64,000 bases of DNA, from assembly GCA_950295325.1 (NCBI GenBank), contig OX485803.1:32791554-32855553 (forward strand), in the 5' to 3' direction. The stretch comes from Polytrichum commune. Lineage: Eukaryota > Streptophyta > Polytrichopsida > Polytrichales > Polytrichaceae. The notes beneath the pieces are model-generated. The model was not told the DNA's origin. It ran no database searches and saw only the letters and a program-made list of their open reading frames with translations. How positions within the stretch are numbered: position 1 is the stretch's first letter; each line of letters starts with the position of its first letter. Positions 1 through 9,605 of the stretch are shown piece after piece. Position numbers and translations under genes: made by a program.

Positions 1-625
1 CGAATCTCTTCGACTAGGTGCTGGGAAGGGATTAATGGTTGGACTCGTACGTTTGGAATCGAGTCTACACGTGACATATTGCCTCTCATGGTCAGCAATT
101 TGATGGGACCTTGAGACACAAACATGTTAATAAAATTCCAGTGACATTCAACCTAGCTGCTAGAACAGTCATGTTTCTGCGGTGTTGATGTTCCCGTGTT
201 AATTTCTTTGGCAGTATGTACTTTGACATTTGGAATTAGTGTATCGATTCTCGACAAAAGAAAGGTGGGCCGTGGGTTGTAAAGAGTTGACATAACCATG
301 TCAAGAAACTCTCACTTGTTTCTATGAATTTCTAGGAGTTGACCAGCTGAGAAGATATATTGCCTACAAGTCTCTCATTTTCTGAAGGACAGCCTACCCA
401 TATGTCACGTTTGAGTGGAAATCTGGTTGTCGTTGTGATAAGTACAGGACTTTATAGCACATAATAGATGGCCAAATCAAACATTTCATAGTTCGTCTCC
501 ATGGCACCTGACTCTAGCGAGCTTCCCTGGCTGATGACCAGGAACTAGTACTATTGCCAAAACAAGCACTGAGGTTACCTGAGTGGAAGGTTGAGTTTGT
601 GACGCAAGTAAAGGCGACCATCAAG
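1..625. other. 5' flank of the CASP-like gene
   Basis: No coding segment, RNA gene or repeat stands out here. The frame of the following gene stays open back to an ATG at 554, so a 24-residue N-terminal extension is possible. I prefer the ATG at 626 because the extension does not look like the family's short cytosolic N terminus. Promoter elements cannot be assigned with confidence. Confidence 0.5.
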
Positions 626-2681
626 ATGGCAGATACCAGCAGTGTCCCAGTAAGTGAGCCAATGAGCACAATTAAGTCGCCGGGTGCTTCAGTCTATAGC
701 GCAAATGTTGGGGGGACGGCATATAATTCTTCCAGGGGCTTGAAAGGCCAGCGAGTTCACCATCTCCTCAACTTCCTTCTGCGTCTGCTGGCTGCCATGG
801 CCACCGCCGCCGCTCTCACCACCATGATCAAATCCAACGAGTCAGCTATGGGCCGCCGCTCTTTGGGAGGAAAGTGGACCGACTTCACTGCCTTCAAGTG
901 AGTCTCACACACCCACCCCAAGATATAGAAACCACTTTCACTATTTATTTAGCATATGTGCCCATGAGTCAAATTCAGCACTAAGTATTTGTTATTTCAA
1001 AGGTTTGTGGCATGTGTCATGCCCTAAATTGAGTAGAACCTCTGACGATTCATGCATGTCAAGCAGAGTTGTTGCTGTTGCCTAACCTCATGGGCACATG
1101 TATGGTATTTTGCATGTTTCAGTTACATGCAAACTGTTGATTTCAATGTTGAGCCCAGTGTGTTCTCTGTTTCTCATTTGGACTTGGTCAAATTGATGGT
1201 TTTGAATGCTAAGGAAGCAATTCTGGGGCTGCAAACTTGGAAAGACTAACGACTTCTGAGAAATTCTCCCCATGGAAGAATCTATGTTTGCAGAAGAGAG
1301 CATGCTATAATATTATCCGTTAGAGTCCATGCTGTAAATTGTAATATACATGATGACCATCCACTCAAGAAATAGCACTTACTTGTATGTTCAGGGCCAA
1401 GCAACATAGGATGTACCATTATCACGTTTCCACTTCACCACACTGTTGTCCAGGCGTCCTCATGTCCTTGTCATCTATCCTCACAAACCCATGAATCGTC
1501 CTGGACCAGGACCCTCTGACTTACTTCGGTGCAAATCCACATTGAAGTGAAAATTCCTAGCATGTTATAATACAGGAGAGCTTCAAATATTGATTATGGG
1601 CCGTCCTATTTAATACAGGTGGTTTGTGCTGGCAAATGCCATTGTTTGTGCTTACACGGCCTTGACAGCCCATGCATCACTGTTTGGCGTTTGCTTTCGC
1701 GCGGGACCCTTGAGTTTGGCCCCGCTGACATGGCTTACCTTCCTCTTGGACCTTGTAAGTCCCAAACTTCCTTTTAGTCGCTCAATTAAAATACTGTAGT
1801 AGTACACAAAATATGATATTTAGTGTTACTTACTATTTGGAATTACGCAATGCTATAACTGTCTACTGTGCATCTCATTTTTTACCAACCATGGTTGAAT
1901 TGGTTGTTTGGACACTATAGAACATTAACACCCTTACTTGGTAAAAAAAAATTTAAAAAAAAAAAAAAAAATTATAGTAAAAAGATATAGGAACATGTAA
2001 CTCCAAACAGTAAATCACACTAAATATCATATTTTGTGTAGTGTATTTGCAGTGGGCACTATAATAATTACTGCACTCATAATCTTGGTTCTGGTTGTTT
2101 AGACTAAGCAGTACAAATATCACTGGAGGATATGCAATGGCAATAAATAGCACCTCCAAAAATACTGTTGAAAAACACCTCTATATATGGTTCCTGCAGT
2201 AGGTAATTGCCATGGCATAAGATGCACCTAAAATCAACAATTTGAAAACATGTAGTTTGTTCATATGCTATCCAGAATTTACATGCTAAGATGTGTTGAT
2301 ATCCCTTTACCAAAAAGACCCAACCAGATAAGTATGATTGAAACTGTGCTTACATGCTGAGAAGCACTAACTTAGGTGTAGCTACCAACTTCCCTAAACA
2401 AGGCATAATATTGATGTTGGGTTTTGGGTGCGAGTCTTGTATTACAGTTGTTGGCGAGTGCTTTAATGTCTGCAGCAGTTGCGGCCACAACAATTACGTG
2501 GATAGAGCACAGGGGTGAGTCTACAGCAGGATGGCCTAGCACATGTGGGACTCTGCGTGGATATTGCAAGAGAGTGGTGGGAGCTCTTATTGCCAGTTAC
2601 GTGGGCTGGGTGTTGTTCACCCTTTCCACAATCTCGGCTGCTACCGCTATCCATAGGGTTCAACGAAGGGCAGCATATTAA
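626..2681 (+). CDS. CASPL: CASP-like four-transmembrane protein (CASPL)
   Basis: Three exons, 626-897, 1619-1754 and 2448-2681, join in frame to 213 residues. Donors are GTGAGT at 898 and GTAAGT at 1755; acceptors are ACAG before 1619 and TTACAG before 2448. Four hydrophobic spans are visible at about residues 46-68, 92-115, 126-153 and 178-204, the layout of the Casparian-strip-membrane-domain family (PF04535). The two family hallmark charges are present: Arg53 inside span 1 and Asp135 inside span 3. The loop between spans 3 and 4 carries Cys169 and Cys176, which could pair. CASP proteins build plasma-membrane scaffolds that recruit cell-wall enzymes; CASP-like relatives are spread through land plants and most have no known role. 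The subfamily cannot be fixed by eye, although a CASPL2-like type is possible. Intron 2 holds a MITE (1800-2043). The ATG at 554 is an alternative start. Confidence 0.9.
1800..2043. mobile_element. CACTA-ended MITE in intron 2 of the CASP-like gene
   Basis: The left arm (1800-1860) and right arm (1990-2043) are inverted copies of about 50 bp. They share the core ATATGATATTTAGTGT and a second block ending in GGAATTACG/GGAGTTACA. The right end reads TAGTG, the mirror of CACTA; the left end is eroded. The interior has no ORF and holds long A tracts (1942-1971). It belongs with the copies at 20049-20267 and 21391-21726. Sitting in an intron with intact splice sites, it is probably harmless to the host gene. 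Confidence 0.75.
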
Positions 2682-4975
2682 ATTTGGCTAGGCTTCTTAC
2701 AATTTTGGATCATCGTGATTGTATATAGTTGCATCCCACAAAGTTGCAAGATCCAATTTGTCACAATTTTAGTGCATTGGATTTGCGATTGCCTTGGTTG
2801 TGATTGATTTATTGAGTGCCAAGCGGCATTTTGAGATGGATCTCAGATTACAATATCAAGGGAGATACTTAAGGTGATACATGCACATTGAAATGTTCAT
2901 AGAATGTTTGTGAGAATAGTGGTGATCGTAATCTATTGATGGCAAGTTTTGTATATAGATAGTACATAGTAGCAATTCTCCTGTAGCACAGTTTTTTGAT
3001 GTGTACCTAGGTACTACATATCATGTAAATACTGCTCTTAGTGATCTCTTAGTGAGGAGACTGACTGACAAAATAATCCCAATGGAGGGAGATGCAAGAT
3101 CTTGCTTATGTAAATAATTCTATACAGGATGAAATCAGGCCTATCATTTCTTATCTTCATCAATAGCAGAAAGACAAAGTAGCATGTTGCAAGCCCCTAT
3201 ATCATTAATCTAATTGGGAGGACATTTAAGACAAAAAAACTGGTCATGTCTAAGTAGTGCAGCCAATTTAAAGTGATGAACCATGATAGCCCACGGGCAA
3301 AGAGGATCTCCATTCACGCTTGCTCCAAAGGAAGCCAGCATTTGTATCTATAGATCTGATGATACCTCCAAGAGGCAGATTTGAGAATGGTGGACCAAGC
3401 TTACATGTCTCAATTTTCAAATTGTCTTTTCATTACCATGACCCATGAGGTGCAATGTTTGTCTTGACAACGCTTACTATTGTATATTTTATAGTGACAT
3501 GTATACCTTAAAAGTAATATGTATTCCATATGCTGCACATGTCAGAGCAGAGAGAGTTTTGGATTGAAACATATTCTATTCAAGTTGTAACACTTATGAA
3601 TGCTAAAAGACATTGTACTTCTCCCAACATTGTTAACACTCAACTATACGACACTTCAGCTCCTGTTTTCCCCATTTTCAAACAAGCATAAAGTATCCAA
3701 GCATCATTGATGAATGCTTCAGATGCTGAAAACCCTCCAATATCATTCAAGTTACAGCGGTTACGTGCTGAGAGCCAACAGGTGGCAAAGAATTAGCATC
3801 GCAGATCCAAAGTCCCTTCACTGGAGTTCACAAATTAATGCCCATCCTAGAGTTGCTCAAAACCTACTTTGGGAATTAACTACACCCTAAAGTCCGTGAA
3901 CAACCTCTGTAATGTCACTCACTCTTCTAATATCCCGAAATCCTAGGGAACATATGTTCTTAGTTCAACTCTCACTCCTTATTGTCACATTTTTTTCCCT
4001 TATATCACGGGTTTTGCCATTTATGCAAACCACCATAGAAGTTAACCCACACCCCTGCATTGCATCATGTGTCAATATGTGGAGTGTCCTCTTCTTATTC
4101 TTATGCCACTCGTTGAATTGTCGGTGCATGGATCTATCACATTGCTCAAGAAGGTCAAGTGGGAGGTTGGCATGTGAAGATGGATCATGTGTTATGATAC
4201 TGTAGATTTCCCACGGTATCATTTAGATAAGATTGAGAAGGTAAGGTTCAAGATTCTCACATGTGTTGCACATCTCTCAGCAATTCAATCCACCAATGTG
4301 GGAAGCTCTTTAAAGAGATGAATTTGTACAAGTGCTTGCATTACTCATTGTGAAGGTCACCGCTTACTAATCTCAAATGCAAGCCCTATTAGTTATGCTT
4401 TCTACATATCCTTAGAAGTTGCGTTGTTTTGAATATGAGATCAAGCATCACGGAATTGGTGTTGTTGTAGGACACTTTCATCAATTGCTAATGAAGATAT
4501 AGAATTAATCTTTTATGCATTGGACGACAATGGTTACTTCAAGGTTTGTTTCATACACCAATTTTCGATCATTGTAAATATTTTCTTGGCAAATAGTGAA
4601 ATTCTTCATCAAATGTTTGGGGTTTCATCCATGTTGGGAATTTGATGTGTTGGATGTCTCCAAATCAATAGGGAAGAATTTGTTGACCTTTGCAATAATG
4701 TCTCTGTGAATTTGAAAGGGCAAATGACGTGAGTTGCATTCATGGTTGCATTTGGATGATGTCCCTTATACTAATGTTTCTTTTGCCATGTAGGTTTCTT
4801 GAGATGAATTCCAGTGAGCTCAAATGGGCAAAATGCATGTCCCTCATAATCGTCAATGAGTATGTGACAAGATTGGATGCATTTCGCCCAAGGGTTGATG
4901 TGGTGCCAAATTATAGGCTCATTATAGGGGGATCTGAGTCCAAGTTTCGATGATTTTGCATGTAGGGTTGTCAAT
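2682..4975. other. 3' flank and intergenic DNA
   Basis: I see no convincing exon, RNA gene or clear repeat in this stretch. Short open frames at 3912-4222 on both strands lack family resemblance and codon-like constraint and are treated as chance. Confidence 0.5.
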
Positions 4976-5106
4976 GTATGGGGAGGATTTTGGGCATTAT
5001 CGATCAAGATCCTAGTGTTTCCAAGACCAACCAGTTACATGTTGACATCTTTCAGGTGTTCTATGCTAAAGTAAAGAATATTCTATAATTCCTATAAATG
5101 GATCAG
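4976..5106 (-). repeat. Dispersed repeat A, copy 1 (partial)
   Basis: This matches, in reverse orientation, the block seen at 7361-7562 and 44795-45024: a TTTTGGGCAT start, then GATCCTAGTGTTTCCAAG, then a CCAGTTACATGTTGACA block. It is truncated after about 130 bp. No ORF or obvious terminal repeat is present, so the class is unknown. Confidence 0.7.
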
Positions 5107-5401
5107 ATAAAGGTAAAGTCCTTCTCTTCTCTCTTAAATCGACACTACTACACCTTGAGCTTCTTGTCTTCAATATCTAATATTTGCATAAATTTCAGTA
5201 TCATCACTTCATTATGGTTTACACATGACATAAATTAGCAGTGCTAGCAATTTCCCTTTCACCATCTAAACAATTGCAATTTTCTATTAAGATTGGAATC
5301 TACAAAGTGTTTTGCTTGAAGGCAAAAAAAAAAAATAGCTTCCCAAAAAAGGTTCACTTATCCAAACATGTACACACTAGGAGTCTACCACACAACTATT
5401 A

Positions 5402-5929
5402 TCATCCAAAAATCATCAAGTTCAATTCTTCTTCTTCATCTTCGTAAAGCCCACATTGAATGCCATGGCTACCCAAATGCCTCCCCCCTACATCCAAAGC
5501 TTCTATAGCTTCACTTAACCCAAAATCAAGATCATCCAGTTGCCCACCCACTAAAGAACCTAACAAATTTTCATCATCTCCGAAATTTGGTAGATCCATA
5601 AATGTATCATTCTCTCCACCACGCTCTTCATAATCTTCCCGATCTCTCCATGTTGGGGTCTTGCACCAAGGTCCTATACAAAGTGTTTCTGGACTTCTTG
5701 GATTGCCCAATCGTCCATAAGCTTTGCGTATGTGTGTAACTTTGGGAGAATATCCATGTCCTATGCATGAAATCATCAATTTCAATAATACAATGTTGCA
5801 CTTTGTGTTATTCCATAATATCACATGCACTTTGGTTGCCACAGGTGTGATACTACAGAGTTTAGAGTGTACTATGCTGGGAAAATAGAGCTTGGTGCGG
5901 AATATAATTACACACCGAATGGGGACCAA
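5402..5929 (-). CDS. Hypothetical ORF, possibly transposon-derived
   Basis: An uninterrupted 175-codon frame lies just downstream of the GH71 remnant on the same strand. I do not recognise it. The first half is unremarkable. The second half has a basic Arg/Trp-containing stretch (about residues 85-105) followed by an acidic tail rich in Asp, Glu and Leu that ends in a run of Glu. That arrangement is seen at the ends of some plant transposases and nuclear proteins, but no catalytic motif is visible. It could equally be 3' untranslated sequence of the GH71 locus that happens to stay open. Confidence 0.25.
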   Translation of the reverse strand: MVPIRCVIIFRTKLYFPSIVHSKLCSITPVATKVHVILWNNTKCNIVLLKLMISCIGHGYSPKVTHIRKAYGRLGNPRSPETLCIGPWCKTPTWRDREDYEERGGENDTFMDLPNFGDDENLLGSLVGGQLDDLDFGLSEAIEALDVGGRHLGSHGIQCGLYEDEEEELNLMIFG

Positions 5930-5990
5930 ATGTCTACGCAGTACCGCTTGATAAGTCTTCCCGACTAGTACTCAATATGTTTAAACTGCT

Positions 5991-7179
5991 TCAGGTTATC
6001 CTGCAGATTTGGATGGCCGAAGTGATGTAAGAGTCGGTATTCAATAGCGCTCCACAGCAACCATTTTGCACATGCGAGGAGAAGATGGAGTAGGCATTGA
6101 AGTTGTAGCTGCTGGGGCCAAAGTTGCTGATTTTCTTCCCACTTGTGAGAGTGCAAGTGACGGAGCCTCTCTGGGTGGTGGTGGATTGTGTCCCGGTCTG
6201 GAACCCAATGCCATACACAAACACGCCCTGCGTTTGGGACGAAGTGCTGATCACACTGCAGGTGCCGCCCGATCGAAGTAAGGGTGAGTGTCGCGGGTGG
6301 ACCGGCCGTGAGCCTGACCACCGTATAGACGGTGTCCGTGAGCTTGTCGGCCTTGAGAATGCCGCAAGAAACTCCAGGCACGGTGACGGAGTGGCCCTGC
6401 GTGAAGAAGAACAAGTAGATGGAGTCTTTTGGTGGGGAACAGGCTCACTGCCACTCTTGGACCAGTCGATGTAATGCTCGCCCCAGCTCCAGGTACGCTT
6501 GGTGGGGGAAGCTGCTCACGTTCACACCAGTTGCCAGTCCAGCTCCCACGCTCAGAGGCGGTGAAATGTAGTGACCCTCATACCAGTCATACCACGTCAC
6601 AATTTCCACCAGCGGAGGAGGGCTCGCAATTATCTGACTCCACGTCTGCAGCCACAATCCGGAGCCTTGGTAATCGCCCTTCACTTGGCATGGCAAGTCC
6701 GACTGCACATCCCGGGTGGCAAATGCACTGCAGCTGGATGCACAACATTCGGCGTTGTTTTGAGAACTTTTGAAGAACCATGGAGACACCGCAGCCATGT
6801 GTGTCTTGCCCAAATCGTTGCTGACTTGAAGAGAGTCGCTGTCGCCTGGAGAGAGACAAGGGCGCAGAGTAATTGCCGTTCCAGTAGTTCCAATCAGAAC
6901 TTCCCATCCGAAGTAGCCATCCACAGTCGACCCGTAGACATCATACACCATTCCCTCCACTCCGTAGTAGGAGCCATCGGTGGGGAAGAACGGAAGAAAG
7001 AAGCTCTTCCCGCAGGCTTGAACAAAAATGTCGTCCCATGCAGCCTTGGCACTTGAATACCCATAGAAAGTCCAGTACCCGTTATCATTTCCCAGCCATG
7101 CCGTGAAGAAGCACTTGCCATTGTACTGCAGCTGTATCGACTTCGTTTTCACCTTGGATAATGTTGGTGGAGGCCCAAC
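5991..7179 (-). pseudogene. GH71 alpha-1,3-glucanase (mutanase/agn1-like), frameshifted remnant
   Basis: Reading from 7179 downward, the translation matches the C-terminal two thirds of fungal-type GH71 endo-alpha-1,3-glucanases, which cut alpha-1,3-glucan in cell walls. Landmarks in order are YNGK, FFPTDGSYYGVEG, KTHMAAVSPWFFK, LWLQTWSQII, VEIVTWYDWYEGHYI (family WND-GESHYI), EHYIDWSKSG, then a beta-rich segment with DTVYTVV and ATLTLTS, ending in a stop at 5991. The frame must change three times: one base too many at the CCCC run 6481-6484, one base too few at the TTTT run 6427-6430, and one too many at the CCC run 6268-6270. All three fall in short homopolymers, so assembly errors are a serious alternative to decay. 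The N-terminal barrel half is not visible. Stops lie upstream at 7180-7182 and 7195-7197, and a repeat A copy occupies 7361-7562. An upstream exon beyond that repeat cannot be excluded. Confidence 0.75.
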
Positions 7180-7360
7180 TCAAAGTGGCGGGTTCTAGCC
7201 CTGGCCTATTCTCAGGTATACACTAATTCTCAGGCAAAGGGTTACCTTTGAATATGCAGTCTTCCCACAACCTCCAAAGCAACTTGCCGATCCAATCCAA
7301 CGGTATATTTCATAAGCATCATAGCAAATTTAAGAGGTGAACAATTACCGCAGAGTTGGA

Positions 7361-7562
7361 AACCATGAACGGGGAGAACCGGCTGCTAGTTACAGATGAA
7401 CCTGTTGAGTTTGAAAGATACTAGTTGAAGTTCAAGACTTCAGGAAAATTACCAATCACTTCTAGGATATACCCAATTTAAAAAAGAAAAACAGTAAGAT
7501 GTCAACACTACGATATCGACCGATTATGCCCAAAAACCTCCCAGGACACTGGTTGGGAAAAG
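7361..7562 (+). repeat. Dispersed repeat A, copy 2
   Basis: A near-complete copy. It starts with GGGGAGAACCGGCTGCTAGT, continues through a GAACCTGTTGAGTTTG block and a GAAGTTCAAGACTTCAGG block, and ends with TATGCCCAAAAACCTCCC. The same order is seen at 44795-45024 and, reversed, at 40955-41155. It lies just 5' of the GH71 remnant. Confidence 0.8.
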
Positions 7563-8728
7563 CAAGAGCCTAAAACTAGGTCATCACTAAACTACTTCAC
7601 ACCCATCATCAAAGAAAAGACCACCTCCCATGCATCACAAATCCTATGTTGTGCACTTTCACATGCAGTTTACTGCACAGCATTCACCATTCTGCAAGAA
7701 CGCTTGACAGCTTCGTTGAGTTGGCATTTTGATCGTCCATATGATAATGATCGGGCGGTATTCTGTGGTAACTCAGTAGAAGCGATTTGTGGCGTATACA
7801 TCAAGTTCGAAACGAAAATCGAGATCTAAATCTGCACACTAAAATGGACCCCGGAAAGTTTACCCTACAATGAAAGTTTCAATAACTTCTGTATAAACCA
7901 TAGCACGCCAAAGTGATAATTTCTTGAAGTGATCATGCTAGCTACCTAAGGCTATCTTGAACTATTTAATTAAATTGATAATTCATTGTATGTCAGTCAA
8001 GTTTCCATGTCATTGGCCAGCAGATGATGGAGGCCAATGTGCTAATTGGCCGATGTAAGCAACGTCACTCGATTATGTTCATGGAAGTGTATGGTTTAGT
8101 GGCGTTGGAACACAGATGGAGCTAGCTGGGGACAAAGAGTCAACCACATATGGTCAAATTCATCACATGTTCAAAGTATAATTGACATAGCGAAAAAATT
8201 TAGAAAAAATATATGTATTTTTACATATGTATGAAGAATTGAATCCTCCAAGTAGCACGAGTGCCCGACTTGAAAGCCCAAAGCTAGTTAGACAAAGCCA
8301 TGAGGCAAAATACAGGCAAGATACAGGCAAGTGAACAAGGTGAGATTTTTGAAGTGCCTCAACTACATTGTGAAATTGGAAATCAATCACCTTATTGCAA
8401 TATAACATCACAAACCTCTAGATCCATATATCAACAATGATTTCACATACATTCAATCATATCAAACTACAACTTGAATTGATACAACTGCACTTTTTTA
8501 TTTTCTACTTTCATATTTGATAGTTCGAAGACGTTAGAGGATGAAATATAACTTGAATGAATCGTCGTCGATGAATCTTGAGCTTAATACTGACTTCGCT
8601 CAAGATTTTGAACCCTCAGGGAATGTAACGAAACTGACTCAACATTACACAGTAGCCGCTTGCATTTTCACCTGAATATTTCTAGCCTCGACAAGGTTGA
8701 CTCATTTTTTTCAAAACACCTCTGACTC
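7563..8728. other. Intergenic, no gene seen
   Basis: This is AT-rich sequence between the GH71 remnant and the duplicated 3' region of the WDL gene. I looked on the minus strand for the missing GH71 N-terminal barrel or a downstream WDL exon and found nothing convincing. Confidence 0.4.
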
Positions 8729-9605
8729 AGAATAATGGCCACGCGACCAATTTCGCTATTCAAAAAATGAATGCTAGATGAATGCTAGATGAATAATAGC
8801 TTTGGACACTAGGTTACCAAGACACAACCTCGTTGCAGTTTAGGTCGGAAGGTGAATCGGACTAAAGTTAAAAGATATATTACTCACAGATGACTCACCT
8901 ACTCCTTGGCAAAACAGTGAAGGAAATTTACCCAACTTCAAGTAGTCACGGTCTCTTAAGCTTTAACCATGGGAAGCAAGCTTGCAATATGGTACCACCA
9001 GTACAAATTGCCTAGCTCCATTAGCTGGTGGTGCCACATTTTTGCACATTTTTCAGTTGTAAGTTCTAGAATGAGGTGTTTACCTCCAGTTTCCTGGAGC
9101 AGGAAGATTTGAAGATAAAGTTGACCCAAAAAACAAATTTATGATTCAGAACGATCACCTTGTGACCAATTTACTATTCAAAAAGATGGATTTACATGCT
9201 AGATGAATGCTGAATATTAAATCCCCAAGACAGGTCACAACCTTCCTGCAGTACACAATCGTCCTGCGGTTTCAGGTCGGGAGGTGAATCAGACTAAAGT
9301 TGAAGGATTTATTGCTCACAGATGACTGGCCTATTCGGGTGCTCCTCCTTGGCAGACGGTTAAGGAAAATTACCCAACTTCAATCAGTCACGGTGACTCC
9401 CTTGAGCTTTAACCATATGAAGCAAGCTGGCATTTGTGCTGCCCCTTCACGGCTCCACCAGTGCAGATTGCAGAGCACATCTGGAAGCTTCAGAGTTGCA
9501 ATTTGAGCCCAAACCCATGAGCTGGTGGTACCACCTTTGCACATGTTGTTGCGGTTTCTAAGTTCTAGAAATACTGAGGTGTGTGTTTACCTCCAGTCTC
9601 AGGCA
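8729..9605. repeat. ~410-bp tandem duplication at the 3' end of the WDL gene
   Basis: Copy 1 (about 8729-9110) and copy 2 (about 9143-9605) are diverged direct repeats sharing ordered blocks: CTATTCAAAAA, GCTAGATGAATGCT, AGGTGAATC-GACTAAAGTT, CTCACAGATGACT, CTTTAACCAT and GTTTACCTCCAGT. On the minus strand both copies keep an ACTGGAG|GTAAAC splice-donor-like site. In copy 2 this donor sits 8 bases after the WDL stop codon. Copy 2 is longer because of small internal insertions. Confidence 0.8.

Noticed and set aside
6066-7056. Plus-strand frames opposite the GH71 remnant
   Set aside because: Shadows of the GC-richer GH71 coding strand; none shows a domain.
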